From contig NZ_CP029257.1 of the NCBI RefSeq assembly GCF_024399415.1, positions 1,325,501 through 1,389,500 of the forward strand: DNA of 64,000 bases. Direction: 5' to 3'. The notes below the pieces were generated by a model that ran no database searches, had not been told where the DNA came from, and worked only from the letters and a program-made list of their open reading frames with translations. Both the position numbers and the translations under genes were made by a program. This stretch comes from Streptococcus oralis (GTDB lineage Bacteria > Bacillota > Bacilli > Lactobacillales > Streptococcaceae). Of this stretch, positions 1 to 9,004 are shown piece by piece (the stretch's first letter is position 1; every line of letters begins with the position of its first letter).

Positions 1-2216
1 TATGTGACTTTCATGTCTTGTCCACCTGCTACATACTTAATACGAGCACGCAACAAGGCATCAATAGCATCGTGGTAAGGAGATTTTTTCTCCATGTATT
101 GACCATCATCGGTATAGAGGTCACCATAGTAGACCCGAGTGATAGAGTCTTTATTGGAGAGCATGAGAGCATGAGCAGTTGGGATGTTGAACTGCGTATA
201 CTTCTTGTCTGCCTTGCGCATATCTTCGTTGTAAATCTTGAAGGCTTGCTTGAGTTCATCCATAGTAAAGGTCAAACCATCCGTGTTTGGATTAATATTT
301 TCTCGGATGATGTCGGCAATAACGGTTTGTACTTCACTGTCATGAGCCCGAACAAAGATATAGTTAGCCATCCGTTCGCCATTTTTCTTTTCAGAAGAAC
401 GGTCATTTAGACTATTTGTAATCGTTGGCTCTACTCCGCTACGGATAGATAGATTACGCATGAATGAATAAAGCAAGGAGAAGCGTAGCTTGTTGTCAAT
501 TGCTAGTTGAGCACCTTTAGTATCTTTGTTGTAGTCAGGATCGTTATCAGACCAAGCTTCCAAGATAGACAAATGCTTGATAGCTTCTTCTTCACTTTCT
601 CCCACCTTGTAGCGAGACTTGAAGTAGTCAGATGCGATTTGGAGCAAGTCTGCGTTGACATTGTCCACCGCATCGACACGAACTCCATCAAAATTAGCAG
701 TCGGATCATTGGCTACGATGCTTCCAAAGTTCATCATAAAATGCAACCAGTTGAGTTGTTCGGCTTGAACAGCTGGATTAGAGTTGTCAAAGTCGTTAGC
801 GAGCAAGAACTCATAACCACCATTTGACTTGTCAATGAAGTACTTAGGTGTACCTGTTTGACTAGTAGGGGTACGGTTAAGCAGACGGAACTTAGAGTCA
901 GTATGAGAGCTCTTCTCATTATTGGTATAAAGCAAAGCTCCACCCTGCAAGTGGTCCTTTTTAGTACCAGTTGTTTCAGACTCTGACTTGATATTCCAGT
1001 TTGGCTGGGTTTTGACAAAGGCACCCATCAGCGTTCTCAACCATTTTGTATCGCCTTCTTTACCAATTTTTTCCTCAATTTTGCGCTGAACCTGCTGAGA
1101 AGCTCCTGTCAGGAGAGCTTGTTCAACTTTGTTTTCAAAAGCACCTGCTCCCAGACCTTGCTGGTTCATATAGTTGAGGTAATTAATCTGAGTACGTTTA
1201 TCAGGCCACCAAGCCATCAAAAGGGGACGTAAGTCTGTTTCTGTCGAAGCCGTCCATGTTTTTCCATCTTTTAAGATGAACTTTGGACGATACCAACTAT
1301 CTGCTGTCAAATAACCGTCTACAGTTTCGATATCCTTGTCAGTCGTACCGTAAAAAGCATTCTTTTGAGAGAATTCATTATTGAGACTGCTGGTTCCTTG
1401 TTGGAACTGATATTCATTTGAATCAACTAAGGCACCGGTTTCTGCATCAAAATAAAGTATTCTCCCATTAAGTTCAACTGCAAAGTTCTTTTTAACTGTA
1501 CCATCGTCCTGAACATAGTAATTTTTACCATCAATGGTCTTAATATGAGATAGGACATCATCATCATGGTCAGCATTTACAGGTGCAGGTTGAGCCTGAT
1601 CTGCCACCATTCTTTCAGCTATTGCTCCCTGTTTTTGAGCAGGTTCGGGCAAGCGATCTTTCTTTGCAACCTTTGGATTTGCAACAATCTTGTCTTCAAC
1701 AGCCGTTTTTTCTCGCTTGTCGCCTTCTTGGTCTTGGGCAGTTGTTGGCCTTGCTTGTTTATTCTGGTCTGCTACTTCAGTTTTAGGAGTTTCTGTGATT
1801 GCATTAGCAGCTTTAACTTCTTCAGCAACAGCAGCCTTTTCTGTAGATGCTTCTTTCGTATCTGCTGGTTTAGCAGGCTCTTGAGCATTGGTTTGAACTG
1901 TTGCTTCTGTATTTTCTGCTGGTTTAGCAGGCTTTTCACTAGCAGCAACATCGTCTGTCACCTTGTCTGCAGGGGTTACTTTTTCTGCTTCTTGCTCAGA
2001 TGCTATTTTAGCTTGGGCTGGAGTTTGCTGACCCGGACCACTAGTCTGAGCTGTAGCAGGTTCTTGAACTACAACCTGCTTTACATCATCCGCATGGACA
2101 ACGCCTGATTCTAGACCAAGTACCTTTGGTGCTACAATAAGGGCCAAGGTAGTCAAAGCAATGGCTACCCAGTTTTTCTTAACTTTATGCATCTTATAAT
2201 GAATCTTTTTCTCCAT
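1..2216 (-). CDS. gtfR: Glucosyltransferase (GH70 glucansucrase), 5' part, runs off window
   Basis: Secreted enzyme that splits sucrose and polymerises the glucose into extracellular glucan for biofilm. About 738 codons are present and the 3' end lies outside the window. The N-terminus is a long basic signal region followed by a low-complexity Ala/Glu/Lys/Pro-rich variable region to about residue 200. The GH70 core follows with all three catalytic residues visible: the nucleophile Asp about 515 in the GVRVDAVDN motif, the acid/base Glu about 553 in ILEAWSDND, and the transition-state Asp about 626 in RAHDSEV. Two adjacent ATGs exist (2219 and 2216). I chose 2216 because AAGGAGG lies 7 nt before it. 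The rgg-type gene directly upstream matches the S. oralis gtfR locus. The C-terminal glucan-binding repeats, and so the linkage specificity, cannot be judged. Confidence 0.93.
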   Translation of the reverse strand, partial: MEKKIHYKMHKVKKNWVAIALTTLALIVAPKVLGLESGVVHADDVKQVVVQEPATAQTSGPGQQTPAQAKIASEQEAEKVTPADKVTDDVAASEKPAKPAENTEATVQTNAQEPAKPADTKEASTEKAAVAEEVKAANAITETPKTEVADQNKQARPTTAQDQEGDKREKTAVEDKIVANPKVAKKDRLPEPAQKQGAIAERMVADQAQPAPVNADHDDDVLSHIKTIDGKNYYVQDDGTVKKNFAVELNGRILYFDAETGALVDSNEYQFQQGTSSLNNEFSQKNAFYGTTDKDIETVDGYLTADSWYRPKFILKDGKTWTASTETDLRPLLMAWWPDKRTQINYLNYMNQQGLGAGAFENKVEQALLTGASQQVQRKIEEKIGKEGDTKWLRTLMGAFVKTQPNWNIKSESETTGTKKDHLQGGALLYTNNEKSSHTDSKFRLLNRTPTSQTGTPKYFIDKSNGGYEFLLANDFDNSNPAVQAEQLNWLHFMMNFGSIVANDPTANFDGVRVDAVDNVNADLLQIASDYFKSRYKVGESEEEAIKHLSILEAWSDNDPDYNKDTKGAQLAIDNKLRFSLLYSFMRNLSIRSGVEPTITNSLNDRSSEKKNGERMANYIFVRAHDSEVQTVIADIIRENINPNTDGLTFTMDELKQAFKIYNEDMRKADKKYTQFNIPTAHALMLSNKDSITRVYYGDLYTDDGQYMEKKSPYHDAIDALLRARIKYVAGGQDMKVT

Positions 2217-2274
2217 CATAAAGCCTCCTTCTGAATTTAGTATAAAGTTACGCTCTTATTCTAGTATATTTTTC

Positions 2275-2288
2275 AAAATGATCATTTT
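2275..2288 (-). promoter_or_regulatory. 14-bp perfect palindrome in the gtfR promoter region (candidate Rgg operator)
   Basis: AAAATGATCATTTT is a perfect palindrome 59 nt upstream of the gtfR start and directly upstream of two possible -10 boxes (TATACT on the minus strand). No good -35 hexamer is visible at either, which would suit an activator-dependent promoter. In S. gordonii, Rgg acts at an inverted repeat near the gtfG -35. The assignment to Rgg here is inference. Confidence 0.45.
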
Positions 2289-2305
2289 TTGTTGCACATC
2301 TACAA

Positions 2306-3169
2306 CTATGAAAGGCAGATTCTTTCAAACTGTTCTTTAAGCTTTTGGGCAACACCAAAGGAATCTAAAAATTCAAAAAAAGATAGGCATTGCTCGATGT
2401 CACTGAGAGCATTAGTATTCCCGACCTTGTAGGCATACAGAGCCCTATGATACTTAATCAGCGTTCGATCATATAGATCGGTTTCAGGGATTTTAGAGTG
2501 GTCGAGATAATTGAGAAACCTCATAGCAACTAGCAGATGGTTTCCTTCTATACAGACGCTAATGACATTAAGTAGCATCTTGATAATACGGCGGCGATTT
2601 TCAGGTAGGTTGTTATAAAACTGGGTACGATTGATCATCTCACTAGCGAAGGTTTCCAACGTTTCCAAGGTCATCAAATCAACACTGTTTGTAAAAAGCC
2701 AGAGTTCATAACGTCCCCACTCCTCAACAGAAAAGAGATGATCCGTCAGAAATTCTATATCCTTCTTGCTAATCTGAAAATCTGAGCAACAGGAAGACAG
2801 AAGGGCTCTGACAATGATCGTATTGAGTTTATAGTTCTTCTTCTCAGGAAACTGTTCGGTCAAAGCTTCTGAGCTAGACAAAATATTTTGGAGCTTGACA
2901 ACATTGTTTTCCTGATATGCATCAGCTACTTTTTTTGAGAACAGCACATCATCTGAATCAATGTAATTATGGTAAACATACTGAAACTCCTCTAGGGAAA
3001 CGGCCATATTTTTTAAACAGCAATAAAAAGAATCAAGTGTGATCCCATTGACTCCCCGTTCAAAACGGGATAGCTGAGCCACGGAAATATCACCAGCAGC
3101 TACCTCTTTCAGGGACATTTTTTTTGATTCTCTAATGACTTTGAATATTTTTCCGAAAGTTTCCAACAT
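2306..3169 (-). CDS. rgg: Rgg/GadR/MutR family transcriptional regulator
   Basis: Cytoplasmic DNA-binding regulator, probably the activator of the adjacent gtfR, which lies 86 bp downstream on the same strand. Residues about 1-60 form an XRE-type helix-turn-helix (IFKVIRESKKMSLKEVA, then QLSRFERG). The remainder is the helical Rgg C-terminal domain that in relatives binds short peptides. The length (287 aa) is typical. An upstream in-frame ATG at 3196 exists, but GGGGGAG lies 4 nt before the ATG at 3169, so I use that one. No short hydrophobic peptide gene was recognised nearby, which fits the stand-alone gtf-regulator type of Rgg. Family assignment is firm; the target is inferred from position. 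Confidence 0.9.
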   Translation of the reverse strand: MLETFGKIFKVIRESKKMSLKEVAAGDISVAQLSRFERGVNGITLDSFYCCLKNMAVSLEEFQYVYHNYIDSDDVLFSKKVADAYQENNVVKLQNILSSSEALTEQFPEKKNYKLNTIIVRALLSSCCSDFQISKKDIEFLTDHLFSVEEWGRYELWLFTNSVDLMTLETLETFASEMINRTQFYNNLPENRRRIIKMLLNVISVCIEGNHLLVAMRFLNYLDHSKIPETDLYDRTLIKYHRALYAYKVGNTNALSDIEQCLSFFEFLDSFGVAQKLKEQFERICLS

Positions 3170-3516
3170 ATCACTCCCCCAGTTTCGTATATGCAAAAAA
3201 TTCTTACTAATTTTAATATACTAGTAACACGTTTCAATTATATTACAGAGAAAGTACTTTATATTTCAAATTAATACAAGCAGATTAATTCACATGATAA
3301 GACCGTTTAATATAGCATTTATTGAATATTATATCTTTTTCATGAATCTATTGATTTCAGTAACAATCTGAAGTATTCTATCTAACAACTTGAAAACACT
3401 AAAATTTCTAGAGATAAATTTCCTTCTTATACTGGACGAAGCTTGATTGATTTATAAAAATTTGATATAAAATCACAAGACAATCATATGAAACATTTTT
3501 TAGAAAGGGAGTCAAT
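3170..3516. other. AT-rich intergenic region upstream of rgg
   Basis: About 350 bp with no credible gene on either strand. It presumably carries the rgg promoter at its left end. I could not choose between several AT-rich -10 candidates near 3200-3235. Only the terminator at its right edge is clear. Confidence 0.5.
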
Positions 3517-3542
3517 AAAAAAAACGAGAGCCGAACTCTCGT
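3517..3542 (-). terminator. Intrinsic terminator of the rodA/DJ-1 transcript
   Basis: On the minus strand ACGAGAG-TTCGG-CTCTCGT is followed by an eight-T run, immediately after the stop codon of the DJ-1-like gene. Confidence 0.9.
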
Positions 3543-3543
3543 C

Positions 3544-4098
3544 TTACTGTTTGTTTCCAAAGACATCCCGATAGAGCATGCCGTCTCGTAAACTTTCGGC
3601 ATCTCCTCCCAATTGCTCTACCAACTCATAGGCAAAGGCAAGGGCAGTTGACGGTCCTCGGCTGGTTGTTAGATTGCCATCCACAACCACTGTTTGCTTT
3701 TGATAAATTCCGTCAGTAATTTGCTCCTGAACTCCGTCATAACAAGTAAAGTGCTTGTCTTTCAAGATACCTGCTTGATGGAGGGCGATTGGGGCTGCAC
3801 AGATGGCAGCAATTTTCTTTCCAGCTTGGTCAAAGGCTTTAATCTCAGAAATGAGGGCTGGATTATCCCGTAGGTGAGCTGATCCTGGCATGCCACCTGG
3901 AAGAACTACCAAGTCATAGTCAGACAAATCACCATCAAAGGTACGGTCGGCTTTTACCTGAATGCCATGCGACCCTGTCACCTGCTCTTCAAATCCTACC
4001 ATATCACAAGAAATGTTTGCTCGACGCAAGACATCGACTACTGTCAAGGCTTCGATTTCTTCAAAACCCTGGGCTAAAACAACTGCTACTTTTGCCAT
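3544..4098 (-). CDS. DJ-1/PfpI family protein (class I glutamine amidotransferase-like)
   Basis: Small cytoplasmic protein of the DJ-1/ThiJ/PfpI superfamily, 184 aa. Older annotations call such genes a thiazole monophosphate biosynthesis enzyme, but family members are better described as deglycase, chaperone or glyoxalase-like proteins, and the substrate here is unknown. The nucleophile-elbow Cys is visible in AAICAAPIAL (about residue 100), with the conserved Glu near the N-terminus in GFEEIEA and the GGMPGS loop. It follows rodA with an 10-bp gap on the same strand and is ended by a strong terminator, so it is probably the last gene of that transcript. The start is unambiguous: AAGGAGG precedes the ATG. 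Confidence 0.9.
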   Translation of the reverse strand: MAKVAVVLAQGFEEIEALTVVDVLRRANISCDMVGFEEQVTGSHGIQVKADRTFDGDLSDYDLVVLPGGMPGSAHLRDNPALISEIKAFDQAGKKIAAICAAPIALHQAGILKDKHFTCYDGVQEQITDGIYQKQTVVVDGNLTTSRGPSTALAFAYELVEQLGGDAESLRDGMLYRDVFGNKQ

Positions 4099-4108
4099 AG
4101 TGGCCTCC

Positions 4109-5332
4109 TTATTTGATTTGTTTTAGGACGACTTTTTTTCGTTTGAATGGAACTTTTCCACTTTTCTCCTCCGCTAGGTTGGTCTGGTAACTCATAGATA
4201 AGAGGAGACCAACACCGATGAGGTTACTAATAATTGCGGAGCCCCCTTGAGAAATAAATGGTAGAGGAATCCCTGTCAAAGGAAGTAAGCCTGTCACGGC
4301 ACCGATATTTTCAAAGATATGGAAGAGCAGCATCATGATAAAACCAGTCGAAATATAGGTGTAGAACTGGTTATTTGACCTGAGCGTAATCTTCAACATA
4401 CGGTAGATGAGAAGCAAGTATAAAGCAACCACAAAGACTGAACCAATAAAGCCAAAGTCTTCTGCAATTACGGTGAAAATCATATCACTCTCACGTACTG
4501 GAATGAGGAGATTGGACACATTGAAACCTTGTCCAAACAAGCCACCACTTCCAATCGCAATTTGTCCCTGCGCCTGTTGATATGTTGTTGTTTGTGCAAA
4601 GTCAAAGGGATTGAGCCAAGCCAAGATGCGGTTGATCTGGTAAGTTGGCATCCCAATCTGATGCAAGAAGGCACGTCCATCCTTGCTTATAAAGATGGCC
4701 ATGAAGCCTGCAACAGCAGTCACCCCTGTCGCAAAAACCGGAATGATAATCTTCCACGAAACACCTGAAAGGAGAACCATACCGGAAAAAATAGCTACAA
4801 AGACCAAGGCAGTCCCCAAGTCACTTTGTAGGGCTAAGAGGATCAAGACTGGTATGGTAAAGGCAATCATCCAACCAATCAATAGGAAATCCAAGGGAAT
4901 AGTTCGTCGCCATTCCTTGTGTTTTTGAGTGAATCTTACAATGGCTCGAGCCAACATCAAGATATAGGAAATCTTCATGAACTCCGATGGCTGAAAAAGT
5001 GTCGTTCCACCAATCGATACCCAGTTCTTGGCACCTGTTGACGCTACAAGATTTGGATTGTAGAAAACAAGAGGTAGGACCATCAAAGCTAGCCCTAGAC
5101 CATAAAGATAGGGAGTCACCTTCCATAAAAACTCGGTATTAAAGAACATGACCACAAAACCAATGACAAGGCCCAAGGCAATCCAAGCGATTTGCTGACC
5201 TAGAATTGGTAATACATTATTTGGATAGTCATGACTAACTGCTATATAAATGGCCACTACTCCAATCACCAGTAAACAAAACACTGGTAGGAGGAGGCTA
5301 TAATCGACTCGAGAGTCGAAGGAACGTTTCAT
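4109..5332 (-). CDS. rodA: RodA, SEDS-family peptidoglycan glycosyltransferase
   Basis: Polytopic membrane enzyme that polymerises lipid II into peptidoglycan for peripheral (elongation) wall growth, working with a class B PBP. The 407-aa protein has about ten transmembrane helices and the SEDS signatures: the NWVSIGGTTLFQPSEFMK loop, the catalytic Asp (about residue 283) in VRESDMIFTVIAEDFGF, and LPLTGIPLPFISQGGS near the C-terminus. Length and neighbours (the DinG-type gene before it, the DJ-1-like gene after it) match pneumococcal rodA rather than ftsW. It starts 5 bp after the upstream gene's stop codon, so it is probably co-transcribed with it. Confidence 0.93.
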   Translation of the reverse strand: MKRSFDSRVDYSLLLPVFCLLVIGVVAIYIAVSHDYPNNVLPILGQQIAWIALGLVIGFVVMFFNTEFLWKVTPYLYGLGLALMVLPLVFYNPNLVASTGAKNWVSIGGTTLFQPSEFMKISYILMLARAIVRFTQKHKEWRRTIPLDFLLIGWMIAFTIPVLILLALQSDLGTALVFVAIFSGMVLLSGVSWKIIIPVFATGVTAVAGFMAIFISKDGRAFLHQIGMPTYQINRILAWLNPFDFAQTTTYQQAQGQIAIGSGGLFGQGFNVSNLLIPVRESDMIFTVIAEDFGFIGSVFVVALYLLLIYRMLKITLRSNNQFYTYISTGFIMMLLFHIFENIGAVTGLLPLTGIPLPFISQGGSAIISNLIGVGLLLSMSYQTNLAEEKSGKVPFKRKKVVLKQIK

Positions 5333-5337
5333 ATTTT

Positions 5338-7830
5338 TTACCTTTTCTCTTTCTTGGATTTTTCTTTCATTCTATTGCGACGGGATTGGAGAAAATCAGC
5401 TACAGCAGGCTCTAGCTGTTCTCTAGAAAGAACCTGAACAGCCCTTTCTTTTGACAAGGTCTGGGCGATTTGTTTGCCGTAACGCTTGCTGACAACACGA
5501 CTGTCTAAGATTACAGCAACCGAACCTTGGTTGGGCCGTCTAACAGTACGACCCAGGGCTTGTTTTAACCGAATGATCGCCATCGGCAACTGATAATCAT
5601 AGAAAGGATTTTTCCCTTCTTGACGCAGTTCTTGGTTTAATTTTTTGGTTAACGGTTCTTGGGGGTTTTGGAAAGGCAATCTCGGAATCACTTGAATCAC
5701 GCAAGGATGGGTTGAAAAATCAACTCCTTCCCAGAAACTGCCTGTTCCAAGCAAGATCTGGCGTTCACCTTTTTCAAAACGTTTTTTCAGTTGGCTTGGT
5801 TCCCCATTTTTATACTGAGCTAGATGCGGTTGGTCGAGCAGGTCCGAAACTGCCAGCAACATCTCTTTTGAAGTAAACAAAACCAATAAAGGTTCTTGAA
5901 AGGCTTGTAACCTTCGGATAACAGAAGCCACTTCACTAGCATAGTCAAAAGGTGAAACTTCTGTCACAAGAGGAAAGTCATTGACTAGAAAGACTTCTTG
6001 TTGGTCCTGCTTTGCTACATCTAGCCTAACAAGTGGAGCATCCGGAAATCCCAATAAATCTGCTAAGGAAACCCGATTGCTGATTTCAAGAGTAGCCGAT
6101 ACTCCTAGGAGTCTACAATCTTCTGGCAATAGGTCTGCTAGTATAAAGCGACCTTTTTTGCTTGAACAAATCAAGACATCCTTGCTCGATTTCTCTGCTG
6201 TAGCAAGCCAAAATTCACGGTCCGAGGTGAAAAAGTTTGCAATTTCTCGATACTCTGGGAGAGCTAACTCCGAAAAATGCTGGCGCAAGTGTTCGAGAGA
6301 ATCCAACCACTTTCCATTCTTCAGACCTGACTGATAGTGCTCCATCAAGTAACGACATTCAAAGCCGATACTCTCAAGCAAGCGTTTCTGAACCAAATCT
6401 TCCTCTGTCTCCAAGGACTTATCAAGCTGGGTTACAAGATCCTCAAGACGATAAGCCTGCTGGGCTAGATTTTCGAGAGCTAGCAGCATTTTTTGAGCCT
6501 CATCCAAGATTACTAAACGGTTATCGACAAACTCTGGATTGTCTTCCAAACGAGTGACCAGATAAGCATGATTGGTCAGAAGAACACGACTGGTTTTTGC
6601 CTTTTCCTGCCCTCGTTTCCAAAAATCCTCTGTGGCAAATAAACTTTTCTTTGAAAGCTTGCCATCGTGGACTAGTTCTGGCAGAAAATGCTGATAGCGA
6701 TAAAGTTGCCCTATTTCGTCCAAGTCACCTGTCTCTGTCTCTGTTAGCCAGATAAGCAACTGCATTTTAAAGCGTGTGAAAAGGCGATTGGACTCTGATC
6801 GATAGAGAATTTGGTGAAAGGCATCCAATTTCAAGTAATTTTGAGGCCCCTTGAGACTATGAATCTCCATATGGAAGACCTCTTTTAAGCGCTGACCTTC
6901 TTCTTGCATGATTTGATTTTGAAGAATTTTGGTCGGAACACTCACTAGGATCCCTGCTTGACTCTCCAAGTTCAAAGCTGGGAGGAGATAACCATAAGTC
7001 TTGCCCAGTCCCGTTTGAGCTTGGACAAAGGAAATCTGGTGTTCTTCCAATAAGTGCTCAACCTTCTCCGCAAATTCCAACTGTTGCGGACGCTCCTCCA
7101 GCCCCAATAAAGAAATGTTTTTAGCAAAATCTTTGGATAACTTGCGTGGTACTAATGCTTGACTTTCCTTTCTCAGGAAAAGTCCATGGAGTTCCATCAA
7201 GTCTGGCGAAGACAAGAGAGATTGCTGCTGGTAAACCTCCTCAATCACCAGATAACTTTCATAGAGAAGGTTGTCTGCAAGGTCTAACAAGCTTTCTAAA
7301 AGCCCTTTTGGTAACTCAAAAAGTTTTTGACGCATGTAAAGCAAGAGTTCAGCTGTTGCCTGAGCATCAGACAGGGCAGCGTGGGCTTGTTCTAGTTCAA
7401 TTCCCAACTCTTGACAAAGGATACCTAGATTGTATTTTTCAAACTGAGGATATAAAACTTGGGCTAACTCAACAGTATCCACCCGCGGTGTGCGCAATTC
7501 ATATCCTTCAAAAAAGAGGAATTCTGCAAGAAGGTTAGCATCAAACTGTACATTGTGCGCAACAAAAATACCGTCCTTAACCAATTCAAAAATTTTTCCA
7601 GCCACCTGAGAAAATTCTGGTGCCGCAGCCAAGCGTTGATCGGTTAGACCTGTTAATTCTTTGATATGAGAATCCAAGGGTTCGTGAGGATTGACATCAG
7701 TCGCATACTGATCGACGATCTCGCCATTCTCAATCACCACAATGCCTACTTGAATAATTTTTGCCTTGCTTCCGGTGCTGGTCGCCTCTAAATCAACGAC
7801 CACATACCGATCATTTCTCGCATTCATCAT
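5338..7830 (-). CDS. dinG: DinG-family helicase fused to DnaQ-type 3'-5' exonuclease
   Basis: 830-aa bifunctional DNA-repair-type protein. Residues about 8-165 are a DEDD exonuclease (VVDLEATST carries the first metal-binding Asp13/Glu15; AHNVQFDANLL and ALSDAQATAEL carry the later acidic residues). From about residue 245 comes an XPD/DinG-like superfamily 2 helicase, with Walker A AQTGLGKTYGYL, a DEAQ box in LVILDEAQK, and motif VI ALGRTVRRPNQG. I do not see the four-cysteine iron-sulphur cluster of E. coli DinG, in keeping with the Gram-positive exonuclease-fused form. Two tandem ATGs form the start. There is no Shine-Dalgarno, and an extended -10 box lies only 5 nt upstream, so the mRNA may be leaderless. 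Confidence 0.9.
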   Translation of the reverse strand: MMNARNDRYVVVDLEATSTGSKAKIIQVGIVVIENGEIVDQYATDVNPHEPLDSHIKELTGLTDQRLAAAPEFSQVAGKIFELVKDGIFVAHNVQFDANLLAEFLFFEGYELRTPRVDTVELAQVLYPQFEKYNLGILCQELGIELEQAHAALSDAQATAELLLYMRQKLFELPKGLLESLLDLADNLLYESYLVIEEVYQQQSLLSSPDLMELHGLFLRKESQALVPRKLSKDFAKNISLLGLEERPQQLEFAEKVEHLLEEHQISFVQAQTGLGKTYGYLLPALNLESQAGILVSVPTKILQNQIMQEEGQRLKEVFHMEIHSLKGPQNYLKLDAFHQILYRSESNRLFTRFKMQLLIWLTETETGDLDEIGQLYRYQHFLPELVHDGKLSKKSLFATEDFWKRGQEKAKTSRVLLTNHAYLVTRLEDNPEFVDNRLVILDEAQKMLLALENLAQQAYRLEDLVTQLDKSLETEEDLVQKRLLESIGFECRYLMEHYQSGLKNGKWLDSLEHLRQHFSELALPEYREIANFFTSDREFWLATAEKSSKDVLICSSKKGRFILADLLPEDCRLLGVSATLEISNRVSLADLLGFPDAPLVRLDVAKQDQQEVFLVNDFPLVTEVSPFDYASEVASVIRRLQAFQEPLLVLFTSKEMLLAVSDLLDQPHLAQYKNGEPSQLKKRFEKGERQILLGTGSFWEGVDFSTHPCVIQVIPRLPFQNPQEPLTKKLNQELRQEGKNPFYDYQLPMAIIRLKQALGRTVRRPNQGSVAVILDSRVVSKRYGKQIAQTLSKERAVQVLSREQLEPAVADFLQSRRNRMKEKSKKEKR

Positions 7831-7833
7831 TAA

Positions 7834-8010
7834 AAATTATATCAAAAAAAGCATGATTTGACATCCCTCAACTTTGATAACAATCTCGCTTTAATTGCTA
7901 GTTTGACTAAAAATCAAGACCTTAAAAGTGAGAATTTCACGCAAGTTCTGCAGTTGGTCGCTGGTTCTGAGGTATTTGAAAACCTTATCAACAAAGCTAC
8001 ATCAACATAA
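7834..8010 (+). pseudogene. Possible C-terminal remnant of an unknown protein
   Basis: The plus strand is open from the stop at 7831 to a TAA at 8008-8010. The last 50 or so codons read like a real helical protein end (ALIASLTKNQDLKSENF, then VLQLVAGSEVFENLINKA), with balanced composition unlike noise. There is no start codon or ribosome-binding site, and its first part overlaps the dinG promoter. I do not recognise the family. It could be the tail of a gene lost by deletion, or chance. Confidence 0.25.
7836..7844 (-). promoter_or_regulatory. Extended -10 promoter (TGATATAAT) abutting the dinG start
   Basis: TGATATAAT on the minus strand ends 5 nt before the first dinG ATG. A transcript starting the usual 6-8 nt downstream would begin at or inside the ATGATG, giving a leaderless mRNA. 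The same box is used upstream of folD, ylbG and upp. Confidence 0.6.
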
Positions 8011-8026
8011 AAAGACAACCAAGGTA

Positions 8027-8878
8027 TTAGCTGCCTTTTTGAGATATTTTTTTCATTGTTTTGGGGAGGAGCTTGCTAATTTCTGTTGGCAAGACAAGGT
8101 AGTTTTCTTGAGCTAGTTCTTGAGCAATGGCTGAGTGCAGATGGGTCGCTACTACTACGCGTTCATAGAGATTGACATGTGGAAACTGACCTGCAAAACC
8201 TGCAATCATCCCAGCCAAAGTATCTCCCATCCCACCGGTTGCTTGATAGGGACCTCCAACCTCCAGTTGATAGTATTCAGGTTTGCCAGCTTTCCAGATA
8301 CGAGTCGCTGGACCCTTCTCAACTAGAATTGTTCCTTGAGGAAAAGAAGAAAGAGCCCTAGCAGTCGTCTCTGTATTTTTATGTTCAAGAACTATACCAG
8401 ACAGTCTTTCCCATTCCTTTTGGTGGGGAGTAAGAATGAGCTGACTAGATGGAAATGGCAAATGACCTTTTGCTAAGATGCCCAAAGCACCGCCGTCTAC
8501 AATCAAAATCTGGTCTTTTCTGAGACTGTCAAAAACTCGTTTTACGAGTTCTTCTCCAAATGCATCCTCTCGCAAACCCGGACCTAACAAGACAACTTCT
8601 GCCTTTTCCAACTGCTCTTTTAACAATTGCTGATCTTGAAGAGAAAATGCCATGGCCTCCGGTAAATGACTGTGCAGAGCCGGAATATTTTCCTTATCCG
8701 TGCCAACAGTCACCAACCCTGCCCCACTTTTGACAGCTGCAATGGCTGACATGATGATAGCTCCCCCATAAGGATAGGTCCCTCCAAGCAAGAGCAGGCG
8801 ACCGTAATCTCCCTTATGGCTGTGACGAGAACGTTCAATAATGACTTTTTCTAATAAAGCTTGATCAATCACTTTCAT
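8027..8878 (-). CDS. nnrD: ADP/ATP-dependent (S)-NAD(P)H-hydrate dehydratase
   Basis: Metabolite-repair enzyme that dehydrates damaged NAD(P)H hydrates back to NAD(P)H using a nucleoside triphosphate or diphosphate. The 283-aa protein is the stand-alone ribokinase-fold domain, corresponding to the C-terminal half of fused YjeF/NnrD proteins. Visible signatures are HSHKGDYGRLLLLGG near the N-terminus, LTPHQKEWERL, and the nucleotide-binding GGPYQATGGMGDTLAGMIAG near residue 220, whose Asp is the catalytic residue of the family. It is a single gene preceded by AGAGGG and a TATAAT box at 8899-8904. No epimerase partner lies in the window. Confidence 0.92.
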   Translation of the reverse strand: MKVIDQALLEKVIIERSRHSHKGDYGRLLLLGGTYPYGGAIIMSAIAAVKSGAGLVTVGTDKENIPALHSHLPEAMAFSLQDQQLLKEQLEKAEVVLLGPGLREDAFGEELVKRVFDSLRKDQILIVDGGALGILAKGHLPFPSSQLILTPHQKEWERLSGIVLEHKNTETTARALSSFPQGTILVEKGPATRIWKAGKPEYYQLEVGGPYQATGGMGDTLAGMIAGFAGQFPHVNLYERVVVATHLHSAIAQELAQENYLVLPTEISKLLPKTMKKISQKGS

Positions 8879-8956
8879 CGTTTTTTCCCTCTCTATTCAT
8901 TATACTATAAAGTTTATTGACCTTGCATCTTAAACATAAATCTCTTCCTTCATATA

Positions 8957-8981
8957 GAAAAAGAGGGGACAAAGCCCCTCT
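8957..8981 (-). terminator. Intrinsic terminator after the GH84 gene
   Basis: The minus strand shows AGAGGGG-CTTTGT-CCCCTCT followed by TTTT, about 25 nt after the stop codon. Confidence 0.9.
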
Positions 8982-9004
8982 ACGAAATATCTCTTTTTTC
9001 AAAG

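Noticed and set aside
1566..2108. 180-codon plus-strand reading frame opposite the gtfR N-terminus
   Set aside because: Its Cys/Phe/Ser-rich composition is the antisense image of the Ala/Glu/Lys-rich variable region; no ribosome-binding site or family resemblance.
3170..3516. AT-rich gap checked for BOX or RUP elements, small RNAs and tRNAs
   Set aside because: No recognisable BOX/RUP sequence, tRNA cloverleaf or cia-type small RNA could be supported by eye here or in the other gaps.
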